Positions 46,042-57,517 of a stretch of DNA of 64,000 nucleotides are shown here, piece after piece; the first letter of the stretch is position 1; each line of letters starts with the position of its first letter. Origin of the DNA: Cyathus striatus. Lineage: Eukaryota; Basidiomycota; Agaricomycetes; Agaricales; Nidulariaceae. A program made the position numbers and the translations under genes. The notes beneath the pieces were generated by a model. That model saw nothing but the letters and a program-made list of their open reading frames with translations, did not search any database and had not been told where the DNA came from. The stretch is taken from positions 1,860,001-1,924,000 of the forward strand of contig JAOVFP010000006.1 of NCBI GenBank assembly GCA_025738555.1, in the 5' to 3' direction.

Positions 46042-49000
46042 ATGCCAATGCCGCACGATATCATGGAAGTGGATGATGAATATCAACCCTCCTCTAGTAA
46101 AACAAATGGCGCCTTTGCGCTACAGTCAGTAGCTTCTCCTACAATCCCGAGAAAAATTCTCATTTGAAAGGGAGGAAGCGGTTCATAGCAGATTTAGCAG
46201 ATCTGAAAGACGAGACCAAGAATGGCTTAACGATCCAAGGTTTATTCGTCAAAAGTGTGTTATCTCCTTTCTAGCTCAATATTAATTGTGAAGTATCTTA
46301 TTTTTGTTCGAATTCAATCAGAGGTTCGACCTGGCGATGATGAAGGCTCCATCGAGTTCTTAGTCGAATACAAGTCAACGAACGTTCAATTCGCCATTAA
46401 CTTGCTGATTTCAGGTGAGTTTTCATTCACCCACCATCTGGTAATCGATTTTTGATCAACCGCTTGCATAACAGATCCCTCGGAGTACCCAAAAAGTCAC
46501 TCTTGCTTCGGATACTCGCCTGACGCTGACTCGCCTCGAGTGTCGGAAGTATTAGAAGATATCGCATCAGAGTCTGCACGTCCTATCAGGGATACGATCG
46601 AGAGGCTATTGAAGTCCCTTTCTAAGGTTTTAATCATCAAGAAACCCACTGTAGCCGATGGATCAGAATCGGAAATGGACGAGGACGGTAGTTCATGGCT
46701 GCTGATGACTACGAAGTATTTTCTGATCTGGGCGAATTTCACGGAGAGGGCTCGAAGGTCGAAGAGCATGACAAACTAGCAGCGCTTCAAAGGTAGATAT
46801 TGTTTGTGCCCTTGGCATCTATGAAATAGTATTAACTCTTTATTCAGGGACTTTGTAGAAGTCGTTGCATCAAGTTATCGCCCAGGCTTTGTGCGTGTTA
46901 GTGGCGATGACTTTGTCCTGTCTGTCTCGCTTCCAGTCATTAAACTTGCAGAATCGATCCCTCCTCGTGCCCTCATGGCATGGGATAGGCGTCTTCTTTC
47001 TCGCTCCCAGCACTTAGTCTTGCTTATCTCAGGCTTCCACAGTGTCTATCCCCCACTTGAAAGTGACGGAACTTATACTTCGTTCTCTGCCCGCCTCGGA
47101 GTGAACATTACGTTCAAAGTTGGACTGAGCGGAAGATATAAGCCTTCCAAAGAACATGTTCAGGAGTCCGCAAGGAAACACGGCTTGATTATTCAAGATG
47201 CCGAGGATGAGCTCCGCATACAGGCAGAAAAGGAGGCCGATGAGAGAGCCCAACAGATGTTTGATATGGACGATGAAAACGAAGCGGTTCCTGAACCTGA
47301 AGTGGCGGTCGTCGATGAGGAGGAGGAAGATGCTGGACGCTTCGAAACTTTCAGTTTAAGTAGCTCGCTAGAAAGCTTACTAGATCAATCCTTCTTAAAG
47401 ATTTTGCAACTTAGAAAGAAGTTTGGACTCGGATGGGCAGGTGCAGAGTTATTACATAGTGAAATAGAGAAGTCGCAAATGATGGACGAAACTGTGTACA
47501 CGAAAATGAAAAAAGTATGGTTTGCTACGTCTTTTCATTTCCTAACTGATTGTTTATCATATACTTAGGACTTTATAGCAGCTGACAAGTCTGAATTTCA
47601 TCAACAACGAACTACTATCCTCCCTCTCGACCCTCTCGGTGGACAGGGAAAGACTGACGCCATCAATCTACCACTTACTGCATTTTCCTATCTGATTCGT
47701 CGACTTTCTGTGAGTATATATGGTCATTTACTAATGTATCATCAATCGGTCCTTACACAGTTACTAGCTTTGCACAAAATACTGCATAGTTTGTCATAAC
47801 AAGCTCAACTCAGACTACGAAGCTCTCAAGCCTTACGTATGCGACTCGAAATTGTGTTCATACCAGTACTTTTCTCTAAACCGGGGCCCTTCACTGGAGG
47901 TGCTGTTTGAATTTCCTTCATTATTGTCCCTCCTATACTGAAGCTTTTATTTAGTATGAGATCATTCACAACCCCGTAACCGTTGACTTGCTAGTATCTC
48001 TTGCATACGTTTCTGCAGCTGAAGAAGCAATGGACGATCCTCTTCCCGTGGGCCTTGGACTTAGGGTGCCCCCTTCCCAAAATCAGACATCCTCGAATGC
48101 GTTGGTTGATTTTGATGACTTGGACCTTCTTCAGGTGCGAGAAATGCTGCAGCCAAATAGCTAAACACTGAGCTCTGTTGTAGATGAGAAAAGCGATAGT
48201 TCAGTTGATTGACAGTTTGCCTCCAGTATATTCTTTAGTTTGGGTTTGTTTATCTGTGCTAAAACATTTCTTTATAGATTCAGGACATGAAGAAACACCT
48301 CCAGCGGAAAGTAAGGGCGGGGAAGTCAAAACCTAAGCTCAAAGATTGCGACCCGTCAGTGTTGCCTGCTGCATGGACGCTGCTTCGGTGGTGCGTTGAA
48401 TAGTATGCGTGGTTCATAGCTTTGATTTGTATACTTACTTTAATAGGTGTGTTGCCTCTTGCACTGCCCACTTGGAAGACATCACCTCTGAGGAGGAATC
48501 AATACATCCTTTAGGTTCGCAATAATCATATCAGAATAGCATTTATATATGACAGATAAAACAGAGTCAAAATATCGACAGTTCCGTCTTACCGTTGGTG
48601 CCCCCCATGCTGAAGCTAAGTTCAAATCGGCCATTGTCGAAGCACAGAATAGCAACAATTTGCTTAAGCAATATCCTGTTCTTTACGTGAGTCCCCCCTG
48701 TGCTGTAGGCGATAGTAATTTTCACATTTCATTTAGGCTTTTCATGGTTCACCTCTCAAAAACTGGCACTCCGTGAATTTTAGAGTATTTTTCTCATGAC
48801 TTCTCTCTCACACAATCTCAGATCATCAGACATGGACTTTGGTTTAAAACTATCGCCCACGGTCGTGCGTACGGTCATGGTACGTTCACTGTGTCAACAT
48901 TCAGATAATTTCAACTTTTAATTATTCATACAGGCGTATATCTTGCTAAGGATGGGAATGTATCCATGGGTACCTATGCTGTCACCGCACGTACTACCTG

Positions 49001-50484
49001 GAACAAGAGTCAAATACTTCCTTCCTCGTGCACTGCACTTGTGGAGGTGGTTAACCTGCCTGATCAGTTCGTCTCGCACAATCCTTATTATGTGGTGCAA
49101 CACACTCACTGGCTTATGTGGTTTGTCTTCACAATTTCTCATTACATTGAATGGTTTATAACATGAGAAAACTAGCCGTTACCTGCTGGTTCGCGGTACC
49201 GAACAGGAGCCTACAAATTCAAGTCCGATAGACAAGATACCTCCCAAAATCCCGACAGTAAAACTGAAGGATTCTCCTGTAATAGGCAACAAGTCTGTTC
49301 AGATTCCGGATCCTGCTTACCATGTGGAAATGCTGCTGAATGCTAGGACGGCAGAATACGTGGAGGAAAACCCCGACGATGAAGATCTTGAGGTTTTCGA
49401 GCTTCAGCTGCAGCCACCACAGGAGGATGTAAAACGGCCCGTGGACGTTATAGTCATTGATGATTCGGATGACGATTACAAAATTCAACCACAGAAGAAG
49501 CAAAAGGCTCCATCCAAGCCTCGGAATGATTGGAAGCACGATCCGGATTGGGTTAATAAGGCAGTTCCCAATCTCTTGCCGCCCCCTGAGGATGCATCTC
49601 CCGGTGCCACTATGGCTGTACAACGTGAATTGAAGGCGACACTAAGAGAACAGGAGAAGGCTGCCAGCCTTAGAGAGCTAGGGTGGTACATGCCTCCAGA
49701 CTTAATTGGAGATAACCTTTTCCAATGGATAGTAGAGATGCACTCATTCGATCCTGACATACCAATTGCCAAAGACTTGAAGGCGAAGTTCGAAACTTAG
49801 CTCATTTTGAAAACCGCCACTGAACTTCATTATATCACAGGAAAGTTAACTCACTTATATTTGAAATTCGGTTCCCCCCCACGTTCCCTATTGCTCCGCC
49901 GTTTTTCAGAATCCTCACTCCACGATTCTACCTTTTATTCATGGTGGAGGAGGACATGTTACAGGCGGTCAGAAAATTTTGTTTGTTGCATGTGTTGCCC
50001 TGCTGACTATTGCATTCAGGAGGTTCTATATGCATGGATCTACTCACAGCGGACGGTATGTCATGTCCATAAATAAACACGTGGTTATTTAATATGTTGC
50101 TTTTGCCAGGTTGGCTTCCAAGCTACAGGTATGTTTTGCACTTACCTCTACATGACATTCCTGTTTGACATTTTCCACGTACATCCGCATTGCAGCATAG
50201 CAGCCGTACTTTTACAAATCAAGCTTGCCATCTCTAACCTTGATCCAAGACCTGCGAGGCTAGCAAAGAATTGGGACCAGTGCATATAATCTACATCGTG
50301 AAATCTTCAACATGCTGATGTTTCTGCTCCTAGGCCGTATCATGTATCTGAGGCTCTCGCGGGTTACAAACGTGCTGCCGCCACGCATGGATGGCAGGTG
50401 TGTATTGTAGTTACCTATATTCTGTCGTGATCTTAACAATGCATATAGGTTCCTGCTGGTCTTGATCGTATGCTTGCTACTTGA
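46042..50484 (+). CDS. PARP catalytic domain fused to a C-terminal ubiquitin-conjugating (UBC) domain
   Basis: It probably transfers ADP-ribose and has an E2-type fold in the same chain, an architecture known in fungi. The order is an RWD-like N-terminus (DDEGSIEFLVEYKST), an acidic linker, a Cys-bearing segment (LCTKYCIVCHNKL), and PARP. The PARP part has AFHGSPLKNWHSIIRHGL, then AYGHGVYLAKDGNVSMGTY. An acidic DDSDDD and basic linker follows, then UBC (FEIRFPPTFPIAPPFFRIL, GGGSICMDLLTADGWLPSYS, NLDPRPARLA) with the expected Cys. PARP His and Tyr are present, but the Glu position appears to be Pro (NPYYVVQ), so it is likely mono-ADP-ribosylating or inactive. About 17 introns. The frame breaks near 46128, just before SSFSYNPEKNSHLKGRKRF, and near 46692, before MAADDYEVFSDLGEF. 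One added base repairs each. The start is uncertain. Confidence 0.85.
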
Positions 50485-50744
50485 ATAGGCAATGAACGGG
50501 AGTACTGTATGTAATTCGCAGTATTGAATGTGTATTTTAAATGTTGAACATGAATCATGTATAAAAACTCCTTGAAAAGTGAAACTTTTTTACAGTAATA
50601 CCACAGACCATTTCAAGCTGAATATTCGAAATAAGGTATAGCTACTTGAAGGAAGCACTCCAAGCAATACAATTCCTTAGTCAAATACTTCTATATGTCT
50701 TCTGGTCGATTCAATAATCGACCTACAAAATTGTTAACAGTCAT

Positions 50745-51914
50745 TCACTGAACCAGATGTGCAATCAAGTATTCTTCATCCAGGTACTCGCCTTCCATTC
50801 CGCCTTCAATCATAAGGACTTGTCCAGTAACATGTCCCGACACCGTCTGAGACGATAGCAAGACGATTTGAGTAGCAACGTCGAATGGCTGAGCGACCTT
50901 TTTAAGAGGTGTACTGGAATAATTGGGATTAACATAGCTGTGTTCAGCTGGAATGAATGAAGACCCACGTCGCTAGAGCCTTGTAAACAATCGTGGGGTC
51001 TTTTAAGGATTCTTCTGCCATGGGCTTAGAATCGAAGAGTTATTACAAGCAAACTTATATTTCTCATACACCTACGGTATTAACCCAACCAGGACCAACA
51101 GCATTGACGCGACCTTTAGGTGCGATCTTCACAATTTCATTCTTTAAAGAGAGGGTAAGTCCATACATCATTGCTAAGGATATCATTTTAACGCTTCAAA
51201 TATCCATTAAATTTGAATGGTAGAAAGTCTATACCACTCTTGGAAGAAGCGTAGTCTGCGTGGCATGCTTCGCCTGACCAAGTGTGTGTTAGTGGGTGGT
51301 GTGTTTCTATGTAGAGCCATACCGTATTTTCCGGCCGTACTTCCTACGAAGGTAATCACAGCCTTATCTTTGATGTTAGACGGCGCAATCTCCAAGTGCT
51401 TAAGGTATTCTCTTGCAACAAGAAATGAGCCAGTCAAGTTGGTATCAAGAGTTTTCTTCCATTGATCAAGGCTCATTTGCCAGAGGAATTTGTCTTCAAC
51501 AGGAAAGATGCCATGATTGATGATGATAACCTGAACTTCTCCAAAAAGTTTAGTTGCAAAAGTGAAAAGACGCTGAACATCGTGTTCTTCTGTCAGGTTT
51601 GCCTGGACAGCCTGAGCATTAGAAGGGCCATATTTCTCAAGGATTGGATTGAGGGTGGAGGGGGTGCTGTTATAATGAGCGGTAACCTTGGCGCCTTGAT
51701 CTGACAAATGGGCAGCAAGAAGTTTACAGAGCTCATTTAAGGAAGCATAAAGAATAAAATGAACCAAGAAAGAGGCGCGTAGTTTCCAAGCCTATCCCAC
51801 CACTTGCACCTGTAGCGTAGGAATGAGTTGCGAGGGAGGTACCTCAAATTTTGGTAAGTATATTGCCGTACCTGTAACAAGAACATGAACATTTTGCAGA
51901 CCGAGATCAAGCAT
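50745..51914 (-). CDS. Short-chain dehydrogenase/reductase (classical SDR)
   Basis: An NAD(P)(H)-dependent oxidoreductase; its substrate is unknown. Splicing gives MLDLGLQNVHVLVTGASGGI with G next: the cofactor motif TGxxxGxG at the N-terminus. Then come DQGAKVTAHYNS, IIINHGIFPVEDKF (an NAG variant), FVGSTAGKYG and the catalytic Ser/Tyr/Lys set with DYASSKS. GWVNTPMAEE and VSGHVTGQVLMIEGGMEGEY close the fold. The end is EYLIAHLVQ. Introns are short and at least five in number; exon 2 is joined by acceptor CTACAG and donor CTTG/GTTCAT. It is divergent from UBE2S. Close relatives act on sugars, alcohols or keto-acyl compounds, and the sequence does not decide between these. Confidence 0.85.
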
Positions 51915-52090
51915 ATCAGAGATGTAAATATCAAGATGACAAGAGTAATAGTATAGAGCGCTGTTCAACAGTTGTTGATATCCTGTGATATCGGTTGGAT
52001 TATCGGGTTATCAAATCTCCTTTCTCGAGCCACCGTTCTATTTTAGTCTATGTCATTGTTTCAATTTGCAGCTCCGGCATTTATTATACC

Positions 52091-52098
52091 TCACGTGA
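52091..52098. promoter_or_regulatory. TCACGTGA E-box octamer
   Basis: It lies between the divergent SDR (start 51914) and UBE2S (start 52244) genes, at 177 and 146 bp from the two starts. Confidence 0.45.
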
Positions 52099-52243
52099 CA
52101 AGTTGAAAATGAACGCGATGCCTTTATTTGAACTCCGACCAGTGACGCCCTTCTCACCGTAACAAGTTTAACGAGTTCGCCACTTTGTCCAACATCTCCA
52201 TCTCCGTCGTTATCCACCCATCTCCTTCTGATTTTACTTCATT

Positions 52244-53336
52244 ATGGTATGTCTTTTGGATGTGTACTGGTATTACGATTATTTACGTTCTCCTGCAGTC
52301 TGTCTCCCCCGTTCATATGCGCCGAATCATGCGCGAGCTTAGTGAGCTCAAGAAGAGCCCCCCCGAGGGTATTCGCGTCCAAACGAGTGATGAGGACATG
52401 CTTGATGTTACTGGAATCATAGAAGGACCTGGTACGTTTTGTAAGCCACCTGTGCACCGTGTGGACGTGTGGACGCGTGTACGTTGTATGAACCATGCTT
52501 ACCAATGACCGCAGAGGGCACACCTTATGCTGGTGGTTACTTCAGGGTGAAGTTCAAGTTTACAGAAGAGTTTCCAGCTGCTCCACCAAAATGTACGTCG
52601 CATCTCACAGTTTCTAACTCCATTTATTAATATCTTCTCTTCTCTAGGTTGGTTCGCGACGAAGATCTTCCATCCTAACGTGTCGTCTTCGGGCGAGATA
52701 TGCGTGAATACGCTGAAAAAGGATTGGAAGTCCACCTATGGCATAAACCAAATCCTGGTTACCGTGAAATGCCTTCTCATCTATCCCAACCCCGAGTCGG
52801 CACTTGACGAAGAGGCAGGCAAGCTGTTGCTAGAGAACTATGATAGCTACTGCGCTCGGGCAAAACTTATAACCAGCGTGCACGCTACCCCTCGGCGTCG
52901 GCCAGTTGAATTCGACACCCCATCTGCAGTTGAGCAGGAGAACAAGGAGGAAGGTTCATCCAAAGCATTATCTCAGATCGCATCTTCAAAGCCTCCGTCA
53001 TCCGCATCTTCACAGCCCACCTCGTCAATACCAACGTCTCCTGTCCCTCTTGGTGTTCCGGTAGCGGCACAGAAGTCTGTTTCATCCTCTCCTGCGGGAC
53101 TCAAAGCTGCATTGTCAGCCGACAAAGACAGCGCCACAAAGGAACGTTATCCCTCCCCTTCACCCCTGGGAACAGCCGATTCCAATGTTGGCAAAGCAGC
53201 TAGTGGTGTAGGCATGGGCATGCCTCCTACAACTAACGGTTCCACTATGACGGCAACTAAGGCAGTCAAAAGGTCTGCGACTGGCAGCGCTCAGACGAGC
53301 GTAGAGAAACGCAAGAAGGCATTGAAGAGGCTTTAG
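52244..53336 (+). CDS. UBE2S: Ubiquitin-conjugating enzyme E2, UBE2S type
   Basis: UBE2S extends K11-linked ubiquitin chains on substrates of the anaphase-promoting complex. The UBC fold reads [39 protein letters not shown] (active-site Cys in GEICV), NTLKKDW, and [20 protein letters not shown]. These are close to animal UBE2S rather than other E2s. A Ser/Pro-rich tail of about 140 residues ends KRKKALKRL, like the basic Leu-Arg tail (RALRRL) that docks UBE2S to the complex. The first exon holds only the ATG: donor GTATGT at 52247, acceptor at 52298, giving [20 protein letters not shown]. Two more short introns restore frame ([19 protein letters not shown]). Confidence 0.88.
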
Positions 53337-53728
53337 AGGCTTGCGATAGTGTTATACGTATATCTATGGTGACTTCCACTGATATCATGGTGGAGATGGG
53401 GAGAGACGGACCAAGGTTGGATAACTGTCTCTTATATTTATTTACAGATAGCCATCTGCTATCGCTGCTGTGTAAGTTGGTTGAGTGGTGAACGAATCTG
53501 GGAAGTCGCTATCGATGCTATCGCTGTATTTCTGTACCTACATAATGCCTCATACAACATATATACCAGTCGCAGTTCGTTTTTGTGGTGCTGTCGAGTT
53601 GTCTACATCAAACCTACGTGTGCCGTAATCATTACACCGACCCTGAACACATCGTTTTCGCGCATAAAACACGTGCTTTTGCTCGCCATCGCTGCCAGCA
53701 TTATCCACGTCTGTTTTCCTCCATCGTC
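53337..53728. other. Intergenic
   Basis: 3' flank of UBE2S and promoter of the methyltransferase. A CT-rich stretch ends just before the ATG at 53729. Confidence 0.5.
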
Positions 53729-54610
53729 ATGTCCAAAAGCCTGCTCGATTCACTCTTCTCAGTCGTCGACCTTAACAAGTCCTCGTTGTCAATATCACTC
53801 CTTTCAATCGCGTTCAACCCTACAGCATGGAACATCGTCGCTCGGAATGGTACGGCTCAAGTTTCTCTACACAACGAGATTGGTTATTAAACTAGCATGT
53901 AGAATATAGGAATAAGACCATTACGCGTATCTTCGGTGGAAACGCGTACTATGGGACCTATTTTCTTACACTCTTGATTTTCTCCTTTGGCTTGCTGAGG
54001 GACCATCTGTATGTCATCGCGTTCCGTTATACCTTGTTCATACACCAATATCTACGTAGGTACCAGCGCGCGTTGCTTGACCAACCCCGGGTCCCAATGC
54101 TGCCAGAGCCATGGAACACCATTATTCCTGCTGCGCTGTTCATTGTTGGGCAAACGTTCGTCGTAACCTCGACATGGGCATTGGGAATCACTGGAACTTT
54201 CTGGGTGATTACTTTGGTATTCTGATGGACCACCGTGTTGAAGGGTGAGATGCTAGGTTTCTTTGCTTTGATAGATTGAGAACTAACATCCCCTCGATAG
54301 ATTCCCCTTCAACGTCCTCAGGGACCCCATGTATGTTGGTTCAACGATGTGCTTTACTGCCGCCTCCTTATGGTGCGTGTTCTTTTATTTACAATCCTAC
54401 CTTCCTTTATTATTTTATCAGGTATGAACGTCCCGCCGGACTTCTTATCACTGCCTATGTCTACATTGTCTATGTGATTGCCCTCCGCTACGAAGGGTAG
54501 GTGTTATTCTTTGCCATTCACCGCACAGGCTCTCTTATTCCTGTTTCTATAGTCCCTTCACCGACATGATCTACTCAAAACGCGCCGAGCAACAAAAGAA
54601 GGCCATCTAG
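53729..54610 (+). CDS. OPI3: Phosphatidylethanolamine/phospholipid N-methyltransferase (OPI3/PEMT type)
   Basis: It adds methyl groups from S-adenosylmethionine in phosphatidylcholine synthesis, in the ER membrane. The spliced protein of about 210 residues starts MSKSLLDSLFSVVDLNKSS and has four hydrophobic helices. The core motif DYFGILMDHRVEGFPFNVLR, then DPMYVGSTMCF, is the PEMT signature. It ends KRAEQQKKAI; the basic C-terminus is typical. Introns are about 53851-53898, 54240-54299, about 54371-54420 and 54499-54551. The exon at about 54197-54203 shows a frame break. The open frame stops as ITLVF, while the conserved GDYFGILMDHRVE is read one base over. A single added base in CTTTCTGGG gives GTFLGDYFG. 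A sequence error is the simplest cause. Confidence 0.85.
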
Positions 54611-54953
54611 GCTCTTCCTACCTGATATGATTAATTGATTTACGACCATGACATGAATACACGGACTCTCATCAGTCACTCACTAGACCTAATCACGTCT
54701 TGCACTTAATACTAGCTTCAACGCTAGTTGTATCCACGTTTGTATTCTAGAAATAGAATTAGATATCAACAATGTGGTAATACCAAATAATGATATTAAA
54801 GGTCTGGTTGCGAATGTGCGCGCCATTATATACGATATTGTACGCGAGAGTCTTTTAATGGCAATCCACTGGGCACACACGACTTTCCGCGCCAGATCCT
54901 CAATGCTGAGGAGAGTTAAGGAATTTTAAAACAATCTCATCCGAGATATTAAT

Positions 54954-57395
54954 TACGATGCCGAGTTGAACTGATATCTGTTGGTTATCTTGTCCCAAAT
55001 GGCTTTCGTATCAATTGTGGCCTGCAGCCGGGACGCCAGGAGAAAAGCACCGCTCAGTTTTCTACTATAGTCAGGCCACATTCTTTAGTAATAAGGATGA
55101 ACGTCACACACCTGTTAAGACTATACGTCTCTCTCGGAGGAGGAGTGAGTCTATGATGCAACATAACTGGAATGTGTTCTCGAATTTCTGATGTGATCTC
55201 CGCCCACTTCGTTCCTGGGCCGAATGAAAATGGCTGAGGAGTAGAATCCCGGAATGGGGTCGCTGTGAGGAGCATAGAGTCGACATGGGCATTCAGCATG
55301 ACCTTGAACATGATATCAATTGCGCGTGGTAATATAGTAAAAGACAAAATAACGAACCTCGTCTTCCTTTCCTGTCAGATATCCTAGCTTCAGACTCCAT
55401 TCCACACATGCATCCCTGTCTGCGGAAGCAGCAGCCTGCAACAGCCTGAGCCAGTTGTCCATGAATTCTTTGCTATACTCTCGGGTTGCTCCAAAGTCGA
55501 CAAGTTCAATCTGTTTGCCGTAAGTATTCCCAAGATTCCAATACTTCGTTTAACATACACTTACCTGCCGCGTTTCTGAGTTCCATAAGAAATTCGTCCA
55601 GTTAGGGTCTGTCTGCATGGCACGAAACTCGAATAGCTCCTTAAGACAAAGCTCAACGATACCTGCCGCAATCTATAACGATTTCAGGAATATCCTATTT
55701 CAGAATCATCAGACGTGAATCATACCTGATTGCGGTCTGACTGGCTCAGTTGCATAGCATTCGCCTCTCCCACACTAACACCGTTCACGCGTTCCATAAC
55801 AAGAACTGTGTCAGTGCTGCCCTCCCATGCCCAAGGAACTTTAAAGCGTGGGTCGTTTCCGAGATATTCTGTGGTTCCAAATGTCCTCATGAAAGACGCT
55901 TCGCGCTTGTAATCGCACTCATCCGCCAATTCATCTTTCATTGCCTATTGAAAAGAAATGATTAATGTAATCTTCTTTGGAAAAACTGACGACAACACAT
56001 ACCTGAATGGTCTTGTCAAGGAATAAGCCTCTTGGTAAGAGTTTTCCTGCAGTCAAGAGAATCCTGATGTATCCCAAATCACTGTCTATGGAATTGCTAA
56101 TGTTTGGGAACTGGATCTTCACAGCGACAGGTTCAGCTTTTCCACTGGGAGATACCTCAGCTGCAAGAGTGGCCATGTGCACTTGTCCTATCGATGCTGC
56201 AGCAAAGGGTATCCTATCGAATTCGACAAAGTTGGAGGACCAGGAAGGACCGAGAGCTTTCTCCATAGCTTTCTGTAATACGGACTCGGTTAAATGAAAG
56301 CAAAACATGGCCTAGGAAGGTCTCTGACCTCCATTTGCCAATCTGGCATATAATGAGCACTATCCTGAACTCGACGGAAAATCTTGTCAATTTCAGGCGG
56401 TAGAAGATGGGTATCTATACAACATCATGAGTCAAATGCAGATAGCAGGATGTATTCGTTACGTTACCTTGTATGCTCATAAATTGACCCAGCTTTAGGG
56501 CTGCTCCACGCATTTGCGAGAGCTTTGACACCAGTCGCTTGATGTTAGATTCAGTCATCATCACGGAAGTTTGAGGTTGCGCCTCATCAGAGCCGCTGGC
56601 GGTACGTCGGATGAGCTCTGACGCAGCTCCATAACCAATAGATGCAGCCAGTCCTAAAACACGGGGTCAGTGTCTAGCTGTTCGATGGAACGAATATATT
56701 TCACCTCCATAGTGGAACAGTCTTCCTAAGCGCGACGAAGGAACTTTTGAAGACTGGAGGTTCCTCGGAGTTGGTTGGTACGTCACTGTTGGAGGTACCT
56801 GGATTGAAAAGACGTTTAAGGATCATGCCTTAGAAGCACACATACACGAACTCACCATTTGTTGCTCGGTTACCGGCGGTTGGACGACAACTCCGGAAAT
56901 GCCACTGTTAAATACACGCTCCGTTGGTAGAGGAAAATCTTCTACGGCAGGTGTGTTCGGAACCACACTTCCTTGAAAGCTAGTAAGCGGGACATGCGTC
57001 GGCTCATCTACATCTTTCGGTACAGCCACATCTTGGGGTATATAATGCTCTATAGGAGCGTTATAATTCATAGCCACACCCTTATCCTCTGCTTCGACCA
57101 CTTTTACTGGTTCATTCACGGTCTCGCCTGAAGTCGCCGTGCTGGGATAAGTCTTCACATCTGCCGGTTCTTCTACATCGTCCGTTCGCGTTCGTTTTCG
57201 ATTAACATAGGCGGCACCTGCATTCCTTGGAACTAGCTGCGCTACCTGTGCAGCTCTATATGTAGCAGCATTTGAGAGGATTTGAGAAGCAGAATAGAGA
57301 ACGCAGAACCAATTGTACGCCGGACCTGGTGGCATGACCCATGCCAGTGGTTTTCGAAAAGGCGGCGGTCCGGCGTCTGACGCGTTATTTGGCAA
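54954..57395 (-). CDS. COQ8: ABC1/UbiB-family atypical kinase (COQ8), mitochondrial coenzyme Q biosynthesis
   Basis: COQ8 supports the coenzyme Q synthesis complex at the inner mitochondrial membrane. A long low-complexity N-terminus (PAYNWFCVLYSASQILSNAA, then acidic linker) is followed by KVPSSRLGRLFHYGGLAASI and the family KxGQ motif (GAALKLGQFMSIQ). The A-rich loop (FAAASIGQVHMA), PVAVKIQFPNI, LADECDYKREASFM and a DFG-type metal site (ELVDFGATREY) complete the core. The end is DKITNRYQFNSAS. At least nine introns all restore frame. KxGQ and the A-rich loop separate COQ8 from ordinary kinases. It is tail-to-tail with OPI3 and divergent, 122 bp apart, from the gene at 57518. Confidence 0.9.
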
Positions 57396-57517
57396 TGGCT
57401 TCCAACCTCAATACGGGCTAAATTTAGATTGTATGTTTGTCATTTGCGTCTTATCATAACACAGTATCCAAGAAACGGGACTTTGCAATCTTTAATCTTA
57501 TACTCTATACATTGGAA

